From contig JAJPHB010000088.1 of the NCBI GenBank assembly GCA_021325525.1, positions 1 through 59,180 of the forward strand: DNA of 59,180 bases, written 5' to 3'. Below are positions 7,921 to 17,864 of the stretch, piece after piece. This stretch comes from Alphaproteobacteria bacterium. Its GTDB lineage: Bacteria > Pseudomonadota > Alphaproteobacteria > ATCC43930 > CGMCC-115725. The translations under genes and the position numbers were made by a program. Below the pieces are notes generated by a model. That model was not told where the DNA came from and did not search any database. It saw only the letters and a list, made by a program, of their open reading frames with translations. The number at the start of each line of letters is the position of its first letter. The stretch's first letter is position 1.

Positions 7921-8652
7921 TTAAGGCGAATCCGCGCGTTCCTCGCCCTGGCCGGCGGCCGCCTCGGCGGCGAAATCGCCGCCGGCGCCCGCCGCGAACA
8001 GCCGCGGATAGGCGCTCCGCATCGCCGGCAGGATGAGCTCGACCGGAACATCCGCATAGGCGCCGCGCTCGCGCACATATTCCATATGCCGGCGGCCGGC
8101 GCGGTCGAAGGGATGGAAGACGGCGTCGCTCCGGCCGTCGAAATCGAGAGCGCGAATGCCGAATTTCTCGCAGAGCGTCAGGTTGAAGGTGGGCGTCGCC
8201 TTCACCCAGCGCCCGTCGAGGGAGAGCTCGGCGATGCCGTGATAAATGAAGAGGTCGCTGCCGGTCAGCTCCAGAAGCCGCGGCGTCGCCAGGTGGTTGC
8301 GCACATCGGCGAAGGCGAGGCGCGCCGGGATGCCGCGCGTCCGCGCCGCGGCCGCAAGCAGCGCCGCCTTGCCGACGCAATAGCCGCGACCGCAGGCCAG
8401 GACGGCGCTGGCGCGGTAGGTCTCCGCCGCGGCGAGCGGAACATAGGGGTCGTAAAGAATCTCGTCGCGGACCGCGTAGTAGAGCCGCCGCGCCACCTCG
8501 CACGGATCGCCGGCGCCGCCCGCCCGCGCGGCAAAGCGCGCCACGGCCGGGTGGTCGCTGTCGACGAAGCGGCCGGGCCGCAGATAGCCCGCATCGCTTG
8601 CCGTTTCGCCGGGTTCATCAGAGATCGTCACGCTCGCCTTCGCTTTCGACAA
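7921..8652 (-). CDS. Transglutaminase-like cysteine protease-fold protein
   Basis: A 243-residue protein of the transglutaminase-like superfamily, cytosolic because no signal peptide is seen. The catalytic Cys92 lies in GRGYCVGKA and His138 in FIYHGIAEL. The strand that normally supplies the third residue reads WVKATPTFN, so the usual Asp is not at the expected place, a trait I believe is shared by this subfamily. Its substrate (peptide or amide bond) is unknown. Start choice is open: TTG at 8652 without a ribosome site, or GTG at 8631 behind AAGGCGAGC. It is divergent from the RND pump operon; 7842-7920 holds nothing notable. Confidence 0.82.
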   Translation of the reverse strand: MSKAKASVTISDEPGETASDAGYLRPGRFVDSDHPAVARFAARAGGAGDPCEVARRLYYAVRDEILYDPYVPLAAAETYRASAVLACGRGYCVGKAALLAAAARTRGIPARLAFADVRNHLATPRLLELTGSDLFIYHGIAELSLDGRWVKATPTFNLTLCEKFGIRALDFDGRSDAVFHPFDRAGRRHMEYVRERGAYADVPVELILPAMRSAYPRLFAAGAGGDFAAEAAAGQGEERADSP

Positions 8653-8739
8653 CGGGGCATCGAGGCGCGGCGATCCTCAGGGCGCAGCCTGCTCTTGTAA
8701 AGCGCATTTCCATTTTGCCGATCCGAGGTTGCAGGCAAT

Positions 8740-9984
8740 ATGCTGCGGCATCCTCGTCGTGGCGCTCCGGCCATTCGCATGCGCATCGGGCTTCTTCTAT
8801 CGTGTGCGGCTTGCCTTGGGGCCGGCGCCTATGTCTACGTCCACGGTCTGCCGCCGGCCGCCTCGGACCTGCTCGCGCATATCGTTCCGGCGGCTGCTCT
8901 GCCGGCCACCCCGGCAGCGACGGCGCCGATCCCGATCGTCGCGGCGGCGGCGCGGGCCGAGGAGGTGCCGATCTATTTGTCGGGCATCGGCACGGTCCAG
9001 GCCTACAACACGGTCAGCGTCAAGTCGCGTGTCGACGGCGCCATCACGCAGATCCTTTTCAGGGAAGGCCAGGACGTGAAAGCCGGCGACCCGCTGGCGG
9101 TCATCGACCCGCGGCCATTCGAGGCTCAGCTTCAGCAGCAGGAAGCGATGCTGCGCAAGGACCAGGCGCTGCTGGCGGGCGCGCAGCTCGACCTGCGGCG
9201 CTTCGAGGCGCTCGTCCAGAAGAACTTCGCGAGCCAGCAACAGGTCGACCAGCAGCGCGCGCTCGTCGAGCAGGACCGCGCGCAAATCCTCAGCGACGAG
9301 GCGCAGATCCGCTACGCCAAGACGCAGCTCGACTATACGAGGATCGTGGCGCCGATCGACGGCCGCACCGGCATCCGGCAGATCGATGTCGGCAATATCG
9401 TGCATGCGAGCGACAATGCGACGATCGTCGTCATTACCCAGCTTCGGCCTATCTCCGTCGTCTTCACGCTCTCGGCCGCCGCGGTCGGACAGACGCGCCT
9501 CACGCTCGGCTCGGCGCATGTCCCGGTGATCGCGCTCGCGCCCGACGATACGACGCGGCTCGATGAGGGAACGGTCGACATCATCGATAACCAGGTCGAC
9601 CAGGCGACGGGGACGATCAAGCTCAAGGCGAGCTTCCCCAACGCGGCGCTCCGCCTCTGGCCCGGCAATTTCGTCAACGGCCGCCTCGTCGTCGACCGCC
9701 GCCCTGACGGCCTCACCGTACCGGCGAACGCCGTCCGCCATGGACCGCGCGGCGATTTCGTGTGGCTGATCCGCGCCGACAATACGGTCGAGGCAAAGCC
9801 GGTCACCGTCGCCCAGACCTTCGATGGCCGCAGCTATGTCGAACGCGGCCTCGCCAAGGGCGATCGCGTCGTCATCGACGGCTATTTCCGCCTCGAGAAT
9901 GGCAGCCGAGTGGAGGTCGTCCGCAGCGAACCGGAGCGGCGGCCGGTGGCGCAAACGCAAGAACCCGAGCCGCCGGCGGACTGA
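8740..9984 (+). CDS. RND efflux periplasmic adaptor (MdtA-like)
   Basis: Membrane-fusion subunit linking the two RND permeases to an outer-membrane channel. The 414-residue product has an N-terminal membrane anchor (about 14-32), then the adaptor pattern: VSVKSRVDGAITQILFREGQ (first lipoyl half), an alpha-hairpin rich in Gln (about 130-190), TRIVAPIDGRTGIRQIDVGN (second lipoyl half), a beta barrel, and a C-terminal membrane-proximal domain. ATG at 8740 is used; an in-frame ATG at 8779 is possible. It lies 17 bases before the first permease. Confidence 0.9.
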   Translation: MLRHPRRGAPAIRMRIGLLLSCAACLGAGAYVYVHGLPPAASDLLAHIVPAAALPATPAATAPIPIVAAAARAEEVPIYLSGIGTVQAYNTVSVKSRVDGAITQILFREGQDVKAGDPLAVIDPRPFEAQLQQQEAMLRKDQALLAGAQLDLRRFEALVQKNFASQQQVDQQRALVEQDRAQILSDEAQIRYAKTQLDYTRIVAPIDGRTGIRQIDVGNIVHASDNATIVVITQLRPISVVFTLSAAAVGQTRLTLGSAHVPVIALAPDDTTRLDEGTVDIIDNQVDQATGTIKLKASFPNAALRLWPGNFVNGRLVVDRRPDGLTVPANAVRHGPRGDFVWLIRADNTVEAKPVTVAQTFDGRSYVERGLAKGDRVVIDGYFRLENGSRVEVVRSEPERRPVAQTQEPEPPAD

Positions 9985-10001
9985 CCGGTCGGGCGCGGCG
10001 C

Positions 10002-13000
10002 ATGTCCACCCCCTTCATTCTCCGACCCATCGCGACGACGCTGCTCGTCATCGCGATCGTGCTCCTGGGCGTGCTGGGATATCGGGCCTTGCCCGTCGCG
10101 GCCTTGCCCAGCGTCGATTTCCCGACCATCCAGGTCACGACCTCCTATCCGGGCGCCGCGCCCGACATCGTCGAAACCGCGATCACCGCGCCGCTCGAAC
10201 ACTATTTCGGAGAGATCACCGGCCTCGCCTCGATGAATTCGACGAGCTCCTACGGGACGAGCCAGATAACCCTGCAATTCGAGCTGTCGCGCAAGATCGA
10301 TTCGGCGGCGCAGGACGTGCAGGCGGCGATCAACAGCGCCGCCGGCTGGCTTCCCGTGAATCAGCTTCCGAACCCCCCCCTCTACCATGAGGTCAATCCC
10401 GCCGATACGCCGGTCCTCATTCTCGCCCTTACCTCGGACACGCTGCCGCTGCATGTCGTCAACGACTACGCGGCGACGATCATCGTGCAGAAGCTCTCGC
10501 AGATCGCCGGGGTCGGCGCCGTCACCGTCGAGGGCGGCCAGACCCGCGCCGTCCGCATCGATGCCAACCCCGCCCAGCTCGCCGGGCTCGGCCTCTCGCT
10601 CGAGGACATGCGCCGCGCCGTCGCCGCCAGCACGATCGACAATCCCAAGGGCGCCCTGGACGGCGCCCGGCAAGCCTTCCAGATCGGCACGAACGACCAG
10701 CTCCTCAGCGCCGACAGCTACGGCAGCGCCGTCATCGCCTACCGCAATGGCGCCCCCGTCCTCTTGCGCGACGTCGGCCGTGCGACCGACGGGGTCGAGA
10801 ATGCCGAACTCGCCGGCTGGTTCAACGGCGAGCGCGCGGTCATCCTCGACATCCAGCGTCAGCCCGGGGCCAATACGATCGAGGTGGTCGACGCAGTCAA
10901 GGCGCTGCTGCCGAAGCTGAGGGCTCTGCTGCCGCCTTCCTTGAAGATCACCGTCGTCAGCGACCGTACCGTCACCATCCGCGCCTCGATCGCCGATGTG
11001 CAGTTCACGCTGCTCCTCACGGTCGCGCTCGTCGTCCTCGTCATCTTTCTCTTCCTGCGCAAGCTGTGGGCAACGGTGATTCCGAGCGTCACTCTGCCGG
11101 TCTCGCTCGTCACCACCTTCGGCGGCATGGCGGTCGCCGGCTTCAGCCTCGACAATCTGTCGCTGATGGCGCTCACCATCGCCTCTGGCTTCGTCGTCGA
11201 CGATGCGATCGTCATGATCGAGAACATCGTCCGCCATCTCGAGGCGGGCGAGACGCCGGTCGCCGCCGCCATCAAGGGGGCGCGCCAGATCGGCTTCACC
11301 GTCGTCTCGCTCACCCTGTCGCTGATCGCGGTCTTCATACCGCTGCTCCTCATGGGCGGGGTGGTCGGCCGGCTCTTTCGCGAATTCGCCATCACCCTCT
11401 CCTTCGCCGTCCTCGTCTCGGGGATCGTCTCGCTGACGCTGACCCCGATGATGTGCGCCCGGCTTCTGAAAGCGGAGGGCGAGGAGCGCGCTCCCGGCCG
11501 GCTCTTCGTCTGGAGCGAGCGCGCCTTCGTGGTGCTGGCGCGCGCCCATGCGGCGGCGCTCGGCTGGGTGCTGCGGCACCAGAGGGGAACGCTCGTCACG
11601 ACCCTCCTCACCATCATCGCGACGGGCTGGCTTTACCTTTTCGTGCCGAAAGGGTTCCTGCCGCAGCAGGATCCCGGGCTCCTCGTCGGCACCACCGACG
11701 CGGCGCAGGACATCTCCTTTCCGGCGATGGCGGAACGGCAGCGCGCCGTCGCCGCGATCATCGCCGAGGATCCGGATGTCATCGGCATTGACAGCTTCGT
11801 CGGCGCCGGAACCGTCAATCCGACGCTGAACACCGGGCGGGTCTACGTCAATATCGGCACGCGAGATCAGCGCCCGGACGCTGCCGGAGCCGCGGCGGTC
11901 ATCGAGCGTCTGCATCGCGCCGTCGCCGGGGTCGAAGGAATGACGCTGCACCTGCAATCGGTGCAGGACATCCAGATCGAGACGCGCGCCGCGCGGACGC
12001 AATACCAGTACGTCCTCCAGGACCTCGACGAGAGCGAGCTGCGCGATTGGACCGACCGCCTCGTCGCCGCGCTGGCGAGGCAGCCCGAGCTCGCCGATGT
12101 CGCCTCCGACCAGCAGGTCGCCGGGCTGCAAATGATGGTGACGATCGACCGCAAGGCGGCGGCCCGCTACGGCGTCACCTTGGGCGCCATCGACCAGACG
12201 CTCTACGACGCCTTCGGGCAGCGCCAGATCGCCACCGTCTTCTCGCCGGTGACGCAGTACCACGTCATCCTCGAAGTCGATCCCGCCTTCCGCGACGATC
12301 CGCGGATTCTCGACAAGATCTATGTCACCGCCGCGAGCGCCGAGGCAGCGAGCACGGATGATGCCGCGGCGGGCATCGGCAGCGCCTTTCGCCAGGCTTC
12401 GGGCGCCGTCCCCCTCTCCGCATTCGCCCGCATCGAGCGGCGCATGGCACCGCTCGCCATCACGCATCAGGGCCTGTTCCCCGCCGCCACCATCTCCTTC
12501 AACATCGCCAAGGGCGCGGCGCTCGGGCAGGCGCTCGAGGCAGTGCGGCGCAGCGAGCGCGCCATCGGCCTTCCCGACACGATCACCACCAGCCTTGCCG
12601 GTGCTGCCGCCGAATTCGCGAACTCGCTGCAAAGCGAGCCGCTGCTCATCCTCGCCGCCATCATTACCGTCTATATCGTCCTCGGCGTGCTCTACGAGAG
12701 CTACATCCACCCCATCACCATCCTCTCGACGCTGCCCGCGGCGGGGGTCGGTGCGCTCCTCGCGCTTATCGCCTGCGACGCCGAGCTCGACCTCATCTCG
12801 CTGATCGGCGTCATCCTCCTCATCGGCATCGTCAAGAAGAACGGGATCATGATGGTCGATTTCGCGCTCGATGCCGAGCGTCGGCAGGGGTTGACGCCGG
12901 AGCAGTCGATCCGCCAAGCCTGCATCCTGCGCTTCCGCCCGATCATGATGACGACGATGGCGGCTCTGCTCGGCGCGCTGCCGCTCGCTCTCGGCAGCGG

Positions 13001-13172
13001 CACCGGCTCCGAGCTGCGGCGGCCGATGGGGATCGCCATCGTCGGAGGCCTCCTCGTCTCGCAGTTCCTGACGCTCTACACGACGCCCGTCATCTATCTG
13101 CTCTTCGCGCGTCTCCAGAGTGGCTTTCGCGCTTCGGCCGAGGGCGCCGGCGCGGAGTTCGAGCGGCCATGA
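10002..13172 (+). CDS. RND multidrug efflux permease, MdtB-like
   Basis: A proton-driven inner-membrane pump subunit of 1056 residues, normal for HAE1-type RND proteins. It begins STPFILRPIATTLL, has the PSVDFPTIQVTTSYPGA porter start, and in helix 4 carries FVVDDAIVMIENI, whose Asp pair is the proton relay. Twelve membrane helices are expected, with two large periplasmic loops. Its overlap with the following permease (ATGA at 13169-13172) and preceding adaptor is the mdtABC arrangement, where MdtB and MdtC form a mixed trimer. No outer-membrane channel gene follows. Confidence 0.92.
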   Translation: MSTPFILRPIATTLLVIAIVLLGVLGYRALPVAALPSVDFPTIQVTTSYPGAAPDIVETAITAPLEHYFGEITGLASMNSTSSYGTSQITLQFELSRKIDSAAQDVQAAINSAAGWLPVNQLPNPPLYHEVNPADTPVLILALTSDTLPLHVVNDYAATIIVQKLSQIAGVGAVTVEGGQTRAVRIDANPAQLAGLGLSLEDMRRAVAASTIDNPKGALDGARQAFQIGTNDQLLSADSYGSAVIAYRNGAPVLLRDVGRATDGVENAELAGWFNGERAVILDIQRQPGANTIEVVDAVKALLPKLRALLPPSLKITVVSDRTVTIRASIADVQFTLLLTVALVVLVIFLFLRKLWATVIPSVTLPVSLVTTFGGMAVAGFSLDNLSLMALTIASGFVVDDAIVMIENIVRHLEAGETPVAAAIKGARQIGFTVVSLTLSLIAVFIPLLLMGGVVGRLFREFAITLSFAVLVSGIVSLTLTPMMCARLLKAEGEERAPGRLFVWSERAFVVLARAHAAALGWVLRHQRGTLVTTLLTIIATGWLYLFVPKGFLPQQDPGLLVGTTDAAQDISFPAMAERQRAVAAIIAEDPDVIGIDSFVGAGTVNPTLNTGRVYVNIGTRDQRPDAAGAAAVIERLHRAVAGVEGMTLHLQSVQDIQIETRAARTQYQYVLQDLDESELRDWTDRLVAALARQPELADVASDQQVAGLQMMVTIDRKAAARYGVTLGAIDQTLYDAFGQRQIATVFSPVTQYHVILEVDPAFRDDPRILDKIYVTAASAEAASTDDAAAGIGSAFRQASGAVPLSAFARIERRMAPLAITHQGLFPAATISFNIAKGAALGQALEAVRRSERAIGLPDTITTSLAGAAAEFANSLQSEPLLILAAIITVYIVLGVLYESYIHPITILSTLPAAGVGALLALIACDAELDLISLIGVILLIGIVKKNGIMMVDFALDAERRQGLTPEQSIRQACILRFRPIMMTTMAALLGALPLALGSGTGSELRRPMGIAIVGGLLVSQFLTLYTTPVIYLLFARLQSGFRASAEGAGAEFERP

Positions 13173-16100
13173 GCCTCTCCGCGATCTTCATCCGACGACC
13201 GGTGGCGACCTCGTTGCTCGCGCTCGGTATCCTGCTGCTCGGCATCCTTTCCTACGCGCGCCTGCCGATCGCCGCGCTGCCTTCGGTCGATCGCCCGACG
13301 ATCGGTGTTTGGGCTTATCTACCGGGGGCGAGCCCGGACACGATCGCCACCTCTCTGGCGCAGCCGCTGGAACGGCAGCTCGGGACGATTCCCGGCATCG
13401 TCGAGATGGGCTCGTTCAGCGACACGGGCTATTGCGAGATCACGCTGCAATTCGACCTCAGCACCGATATCGACGCCGCGGCCGGGGCGGTGCAGGCCGC
13501 GATCAACACCGCCGGCCCCAACCTGCCGCAGGATTTGCCGCAGCCGCCGCAATACTACAAATCCAATCCGGCAGGCTTTCCGGTGATCGCCATCGCGCTC
13601 ACTTCCGAGGTCGTCGCGCCGGGCGACATCTACAACTACGCCGACAGCGTCGTCGCCCAGAAGCTGTCGCAGATCGACGGCGTCGCCAAGGTCTTCATCA
13701 GCGGCGCCGAGCGCAACGCCGTGCGCGTCCAAGTGGATCCCGGCCGCATCGCCGCGATGCGCCTTTCCTTCGAGCAGATTCGGGCAGCCATCCGCGCGGC
13801 GACACAGAACATGCCCAAAGGCGCGATCACGGCGGGCGGCCAGTCCTTCACGGTCGCCACCAACGATCAGCTCTTCAAGGCGGCCGAGTATCGGGACATC
13901 GTCATCGCCTATCGCGACGGCGCCCCGATACGCCTCGGCGATATCGCCGCCGTCACGGACAGCGTCATCAACGACAAGGTCGCGGGCTGGTTCGACAAGG
14001 AACCCGCCGTCCTCCTCTACGTCGTAAAGCAGCCCGACGCCAATGTCGTCGCGACTGTGGACCAAGTGAAGGCGCTCTTGCCCGAGCTGCAGCGCTGGAT
14101 CCCGCCGGCGGTGAAAGTGCATGTCGTCTATGACCGCAGCCGCCTCATCCGCGCCGCCGTCGACGAGGTGCAATTCACGGTCCTCCTCGCCATCTTCCTC
14201 GTCACCGCCGCCGTCGCGCTCTTCCTGAAGCGGCTCTGGGCGACCGTCATTCCGGCTCTCGCCATCCCTCTCGCCCTCGCTGCGACTTTGGCGGCCATGG
14301 CGCTCTTCGGCTACAGCCTCGACAATCTGTCGCTGATGGCGCTCACCATCGCCGTCGGCTTCGTCGTCGACGACGCCATCGTCATCATCGAGAATGTCAT
14401 CCGCCGCATCGAGCGCGGCGAGGCCGCGATCGAAGCCGCCCGCGAAGGCTCGCGCCAGATGGGCTTCACCATCGTCTCGATCACGGTGGCGCTCATCGCG
14501 GCACTGATCCCGGTGCTGTTCATGCCGGACGTCGTCGGCCGCTATTTCCGCGAGTTCGGCGTGACCCTGGTCGCGGCCATCGCGGCCTCCGCCATCGTCT
14601 CGCTGAGCTTCACGCCGATGCTCTGCGGGAACCTGCTCGGACGGGTGCCCCACGCTCCCATGCAGCACGCCGCGTCGCCCCGCATGCGCCGCGGCATCGC
14701 CGCCCTCTATGCCGCCAGCCTCGACTGGACGCTGCGCCACCGCTGGATCGCGCTCGCCGCGACGGCGGCGCTTGTCGGCGGAACCGGCTCTCTCTATGTC
14801 GCCCTGCCCAAGGGCTTCATGCCGACGCAGGACACCGGCGTTCTGCGCGTCCGCACCATCACCATCTCGAACATCTCCTTTGCCGCGATGGAGGAGCTGC
14901 AGCGCGAAGCGGCGACGGTGATCCTCGCCGATCCGGCGGTCGACGGGCTTGCGTCCTACATCGGCATGGGCAACGGCGATGTGCTGAGCAGCGGCTTCAT
15001 GTGGGTCAATCTGAAGCCGCCGGAGCAAAGGCGCGCCACCATACAGCAAGTCATCGCGCGCCTGCGCCCGGCTCTCAGCCGCATCAACAATCTGCGCACC
15101 GTCTTGACGCCCGCCCAAGACCTCAATCTCGGCATCGACAATTCGGGATCGCGCTACCAGTACAGCCTTGCCGCCGACAGCGTCGAGACGCTCGCCCGCT
15201 GGGCCGAAATCATGCGGCGGCGCCTGGCGGCGATGCCGGAACTCGCCGATGTCGTCCCGGATTGGGAGACGCAGGGGCTGCAGGCCGGCTTGCGCTTCGA
15301 TCGCGTCCATGCGGCGGCCATGGGCGTGACGCCGATGGCCATCGACAACGCGCTCTACGACGCCTTCGGCCAGCGGCAGATCCGCACGATCTATCTTCCC
15401 TTCAACTACGCGCGCGTCATCCTCGAAGCCGATCCGCGGCACCGAGGCGACCCCTCGGCTTTCGGGCGGATCTTCGTTCCCGGCGGCAACGGCGCCGCGG
15501 TGCCGCTATCGAGCCTCACGCAGACGTGGCGCGCGCATGCGCCGATGTGGGTGAGGCACCGCGACCAATTCCCGGCGATGACGATCAGCTTCGACACGCG
15601 GCCCGGCGTCTCGATCGGACAGGCGATCGATGCCATCCGCGCCGCCCAGCGCGCCGTGCGGCTTCCCGACGAGATCAAGACGAGCTTCCGGGGCGAAGCC
15701 GGTGAGGCGAGCCGGTCGGCTGGACGGCAAGGGCTGCTTTTTCTCGGCGCGCTCTTCGCCATCTATGTCGCGCTCGGCGTCCTTTACGAGAGCTGCGCGC
15801 ACCCTTTCACGATTCTCTCGACCTTGCCCGCGGCGGCGTTCGGGGCGCTCCTCGCGCTCCGGCTGACGGGCAGCGAATTCACGCTCGTCACCTCGATCGC
15901 CTGCATCCTCCTCGTCGGCATGGTGATGAAGAACGCGATCATCATGGTCGACTTCGCCCTCGACCTCGAACGCTCCGGCGGCATGCCGGCGCAACAGGCG
16001 ATCCGCGAGGCGGCGCGGCGCCGCGTCCGCCCCATCCTCATGACGACGATGGCCGCCGCCATGACGGCGATGCCGCTGGCGATCGGCACGGGCCCTGGCT

Positions 16101-16288
16101 TCGAGCTGCGCCAGCCGCTCGGCATCGCGATCGTCGGCGGCCTTCTCGTCTCGCAGCTCCTGACGCTCTACACGGTTCCGGCGATCTATCTGACCGTGGA
16201 TCGCCTGAGGCGCCGGCGGCCGGAACGTCTTGACGCGGATCCGGATCGGACGATGCTTCCCGTGCCCGAGCTTGCCCGCGAGTCATGA
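13169..16288 (+). CDS. RND multidrug efflux permease, MdtC-like
   Basis: Second permease of the pump, 1039 residues, starting SLSAIFIRRPVATSLL with LPSVDRPTIGVWAYLPGA. Helix 4 has FVVDDAIVIIENV with the same Asp pair, so both permeases look able to move protons. Full length, with no frameshift seen. Translation is coupled to the upstream permease by a 4-base overlap. The substrate is not predictable from sequence. The 100 bases after its stop are AT-rich (ATTATTTCTATT..., ATATATCGATTAG) and probably hold the next promoter. Confidence 0.92.
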   Translation: MSLSAIFIRRPVATSLLALGILLLGILSYARLPIAALPSVDRPTIGVWAYLPGASPDTIATSLAQPLERQLGTIPGIVEMGSFSDTGYCEITLQFDLSTDIDAAAGAVQAAINTAGPNLPQDLPQPPQYYKSNPAGFPVIAIALTSEVVAPGDIYNYADSVVAQKLSQIDGVAKVFISGAERNAVRVQVDPGRIAAMRLSFEQIRAAIRAATQNMPKGAITAGGQSFTVATNDQLFKAAEYRDIVIAYRDGAPIRLGDIAAVTDSVINDKVAGWFDKEPAVLLYVVKQPDANVVATVDQVKALLPELQRWIPPAVKVHVVYDRSRLIRAAVDEVQFTVLLAIFLVTAAVALFLKRLWATVIPALAIPLALAATLAAMALFGYSLDNLSLMALTIAVGFVVDDAIVIIENVIRRIERGEAAIEAAREGSRQMGFTIVSITVALIAALIPVLFMPDVVGRYFREFGVTLVAAIAASAIVSLSFTPMLCGNLLGRVPHAPMQHAASPRMRRGIAALYAASLDWTLRHRWIALAATAALVGGTGSLYVALPKGFMPTQDTGVLRVRTITISNISFAAMEELQREAATVILADPAVDGLASYIGMGNGDVLSSGFMWVNLKPPEQRRATIQQVIARLRPALSRINNLRTVLTPAQDLNLGIDNSGSRYQYSLAADSVETLARWAEIMRRRLAAMPELADVVPDWETQGLQAGLRFDRVHAAAMGVTPMAIDNALYDAFGQRQIRTIYLPFNYARVILEADPRHRGDPSAFGRIFVPGGNGAAVPLSSLTQTWRAHAPMWVRHRDQFPAMTISFDTRPGVSIGQAIDAIRAAQRAVRLPDEIKTSFRGEAGEASRSAGRQGLLFLGALFAIYVALGVLYESCAHPFTILSTLPAAAFGALLALRLTGSEFTLVTSIACILLVGMVMKNAIIMVDFALDLERSGGMPAQQAIREAARRRVRPILMTTMAAAMTAMPLAIGTGPGFELRQPLGIAIVGGLLVSQLLTLYTVPAIYLTVDRLRRRRPERLDADPDRTMLPVPELARES

Positions 16289-16390
16289 TTATTTCTATTG
16301 GCAGGGTGAAATATATCGATTAGCGAATCCGCGCCGTCAAACACATCTTTTCAACACAAGACTTCCCGACCCGCCACCTGCGAGGCCGCC

Positions 16391-17248
16391 ATGCGTCCAG
16401 CCCGAGCCCTTAGCCGCCCCGCCTTCGAGGATCTGCCCTTCGTCGAGGCCGAGCTGCTCTACCTCGTGCCGATGGCGGAGAAGCCGTGGCAATACACCTA
16501 CGAGCCGCCGGCGGGCGTACCGCGGATGAATTCCCGCCATGCCCCGCAGAGACTGCCGATCCGCGACGCGCGGCCGATCGCGAGCGACCTCTCGCTCGAT
16601 CGCGATGGCTTCGCCCTCCTCCGGCACCGCACTGATCTCGGCGATTTCGACGATGCCGATGAAAGGCGGCGCGTCTACGACCCCGAGATCGAGCGCCTCG
16701 TCGCCGAGGCGACCGGCGCCGAGCGAGTCGTCGTCTTCGACCACACGATCCGCCGCCGTATCTGGAGCGCGGCCGACCGCATGCCGGCGACGCCGCGCCA
16801 GCCGGTGCCGCGCGTCCACAACGACTATACGCTGCGCTCGGGCCCGCAGCGCGTGCGCGACCTCATGGGCGAGGAAGCCGAGGCGCTGCTGCAGCGGCGC
16901 TTCGCCATCATCAATGTCTGGCGGCCGATCCGCGGCCCGCTGCGCGACGCGCCGCTCGCGGTCTGCGATGCGCAGAGCACCGAACTCGCCGATTTCGTCG
17001 CCGCCGACCTCATCTACCCCGACCGGCGCGGCGAGACCTATTCCGTCACCTATAATCCGCGCCATCGCTGGTTCTATGCGCCGGCAATGGGCGAGGACGA
17101 AGTCATGCTGCTCAAAGTCTTCGATTCGGCGGCGGACGGGCGGGCGCGTTTTGCCCCGCATTCAGCCTTCGAGGACCCGACGGCCCCCGCCGACGTACTG
17201 CCGCGCGAGAGCATCGAGAGCCGGACGCTCGCTTTCTTTTCGGCCTGA
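16391..17248 (+). CDS. CmcJ/NvfI-family oxidoreductase
   Basis: A 285-residue protein of the CmcJ/AsaB/NvfI group, 2-oxoglutarate- and iron-dependent oxygenase relatives best known from fungal and actinobacterial secondary metabolism. Recognisable parts are QYTYEPPAGVP, VPRVHNDYT (His143 and Asp145 as likely iron ligands), FAIINVWRPIRGPLRDAPLAVCDA, YSVTYNPRHRWFYAP and FAPHSAFEDP, where His257 is the probable third ligand. In these positions it appears intact. No biosynthetic cluster surrounds it, so it probably works on a housekeeping or xenobiotic substrate. It is followed by msrC after 13 bases. Confidence 0.85.
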   Translation: MRPARALSRPAFEDLPFVEAELLYLVPMAEKPWQYTYEPPAGVPRMNSRHAPQRLPIRDARPIASDLSLDRDGFALLRHRTDLGDFDDADERRRVYDPEIERLVAEATGAERVVVFDHTIRRRIWSAADRMPATPRQPVPRVHNDYTLRSGPQRVRDLMGEEAEALLQRRFAIINVWRPIRGPLRDAPLAVCDAQSTELADFVAADLIYPDRRGETYSVTYNPRHRWFYAPAMGEDEVMLLKVFDSAADGRARFAPHSAFEDPTAPADVLPRESIESRTLAFFSA

Positions 17249-17261
17249 CTGCGGCCGCCTC

Positions 17262-17783
17262 GTGTTCGCGCTGCAACCCTCTTCGGCAACGGACAAGCCG
17301 TCGCTCTATGGCGAGCTGGCGCAGCAGCTCGCCGCCCTCATCGCGGGCGAGGCGGACGCGATCGCCAACGCCGCCAATATGGCAGCGCTCCTCTATCACG
17401 GCCTCCCCGACGTCAACTGGGCCGGCTTCTACCTCGCCAAGGCAGGCGAGCTCGTGCTCGGCCCCTTCCAGGGCAAGCCCGCCTGCATCCGGATCGCGCT
17501 CGGCAAGGGCGTCTGCGGCACCGCGGCGGCACGGCAGCAATCGCTCGTCGTCCCCGATGTCGCGGCCTTTCCCGGCCATATCGCCTGCGATCCCGATTCG
17601 CGCTCGGAGCTGGTGGTGCCGCTCCTTGCCGAGAGGCGCCTTCTCGGCGTCCTCGACCTCGACAGCCCGCATCGCAACCGCTTCGACGAGGCGGACCGCG
17701 CGGGCTGCGAGCGGCTGGCGGCGATCTTCCTCGCCGAGCTCGCCCGCCATCCGGGCGCCCTCGCCGCGCTCTCTTCGCACTGA
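17262..17783 (+). CDS. msrC: Free-methionine-(R)-sulfoxide reductase (GAF fold)
   Basis: Reduces free L-methionine-(R)-sulfoxide in the cytoplasm, an oxidative repair step. The 173-residue GAF protein has VNWAGFYLAK, LGPFQGKPACIRIALGKGVC and HIACDPDSRSELVVPL. Cys75, Cys85 and Cys109 show exactly the spacing (10 and 24) of the three catalytic cysteines Cys84/94/118 of E. coli fRMsr, so it should be active. The start is taken as GTG at 17262, since no ATG occurs before the core domain. It probably shares a transcript with the upstream oxygenase. Confidence 0.9.
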   Translation: MFALQPSSATDKPSLYGELAQQLAALIAGEADAIANAANMAALLYHGLPDVNWAGFYLAKAGELVLGPFQGKPACIRIALGKGVCGTAAARQQSLVVPDVAAFPGHIACDPDSRSELVVPLLAERRLLGVLDLDSPHRNRFDEADRAGCERLAAIFLAELARHPGALAALSSH

Positions 17784-17864
17784 CCGCCGAAGTGGCTGGA
17801 CCGCCGGCCGGGAATTGCGCTAGGCACCGTACCGTTGCAGCCATCGCGCAAGGGACGGGCAGCC

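Noticed and set aside
9882-12917. A 1011-codon open frame on the minus strand across the first RND permease
   Set aside because: It is antisense to a fully recognisable permease. Its Asp/Arg/Glu-rich translation is what GC-rich codons give in reverse, and it has no ribosome site or domain.
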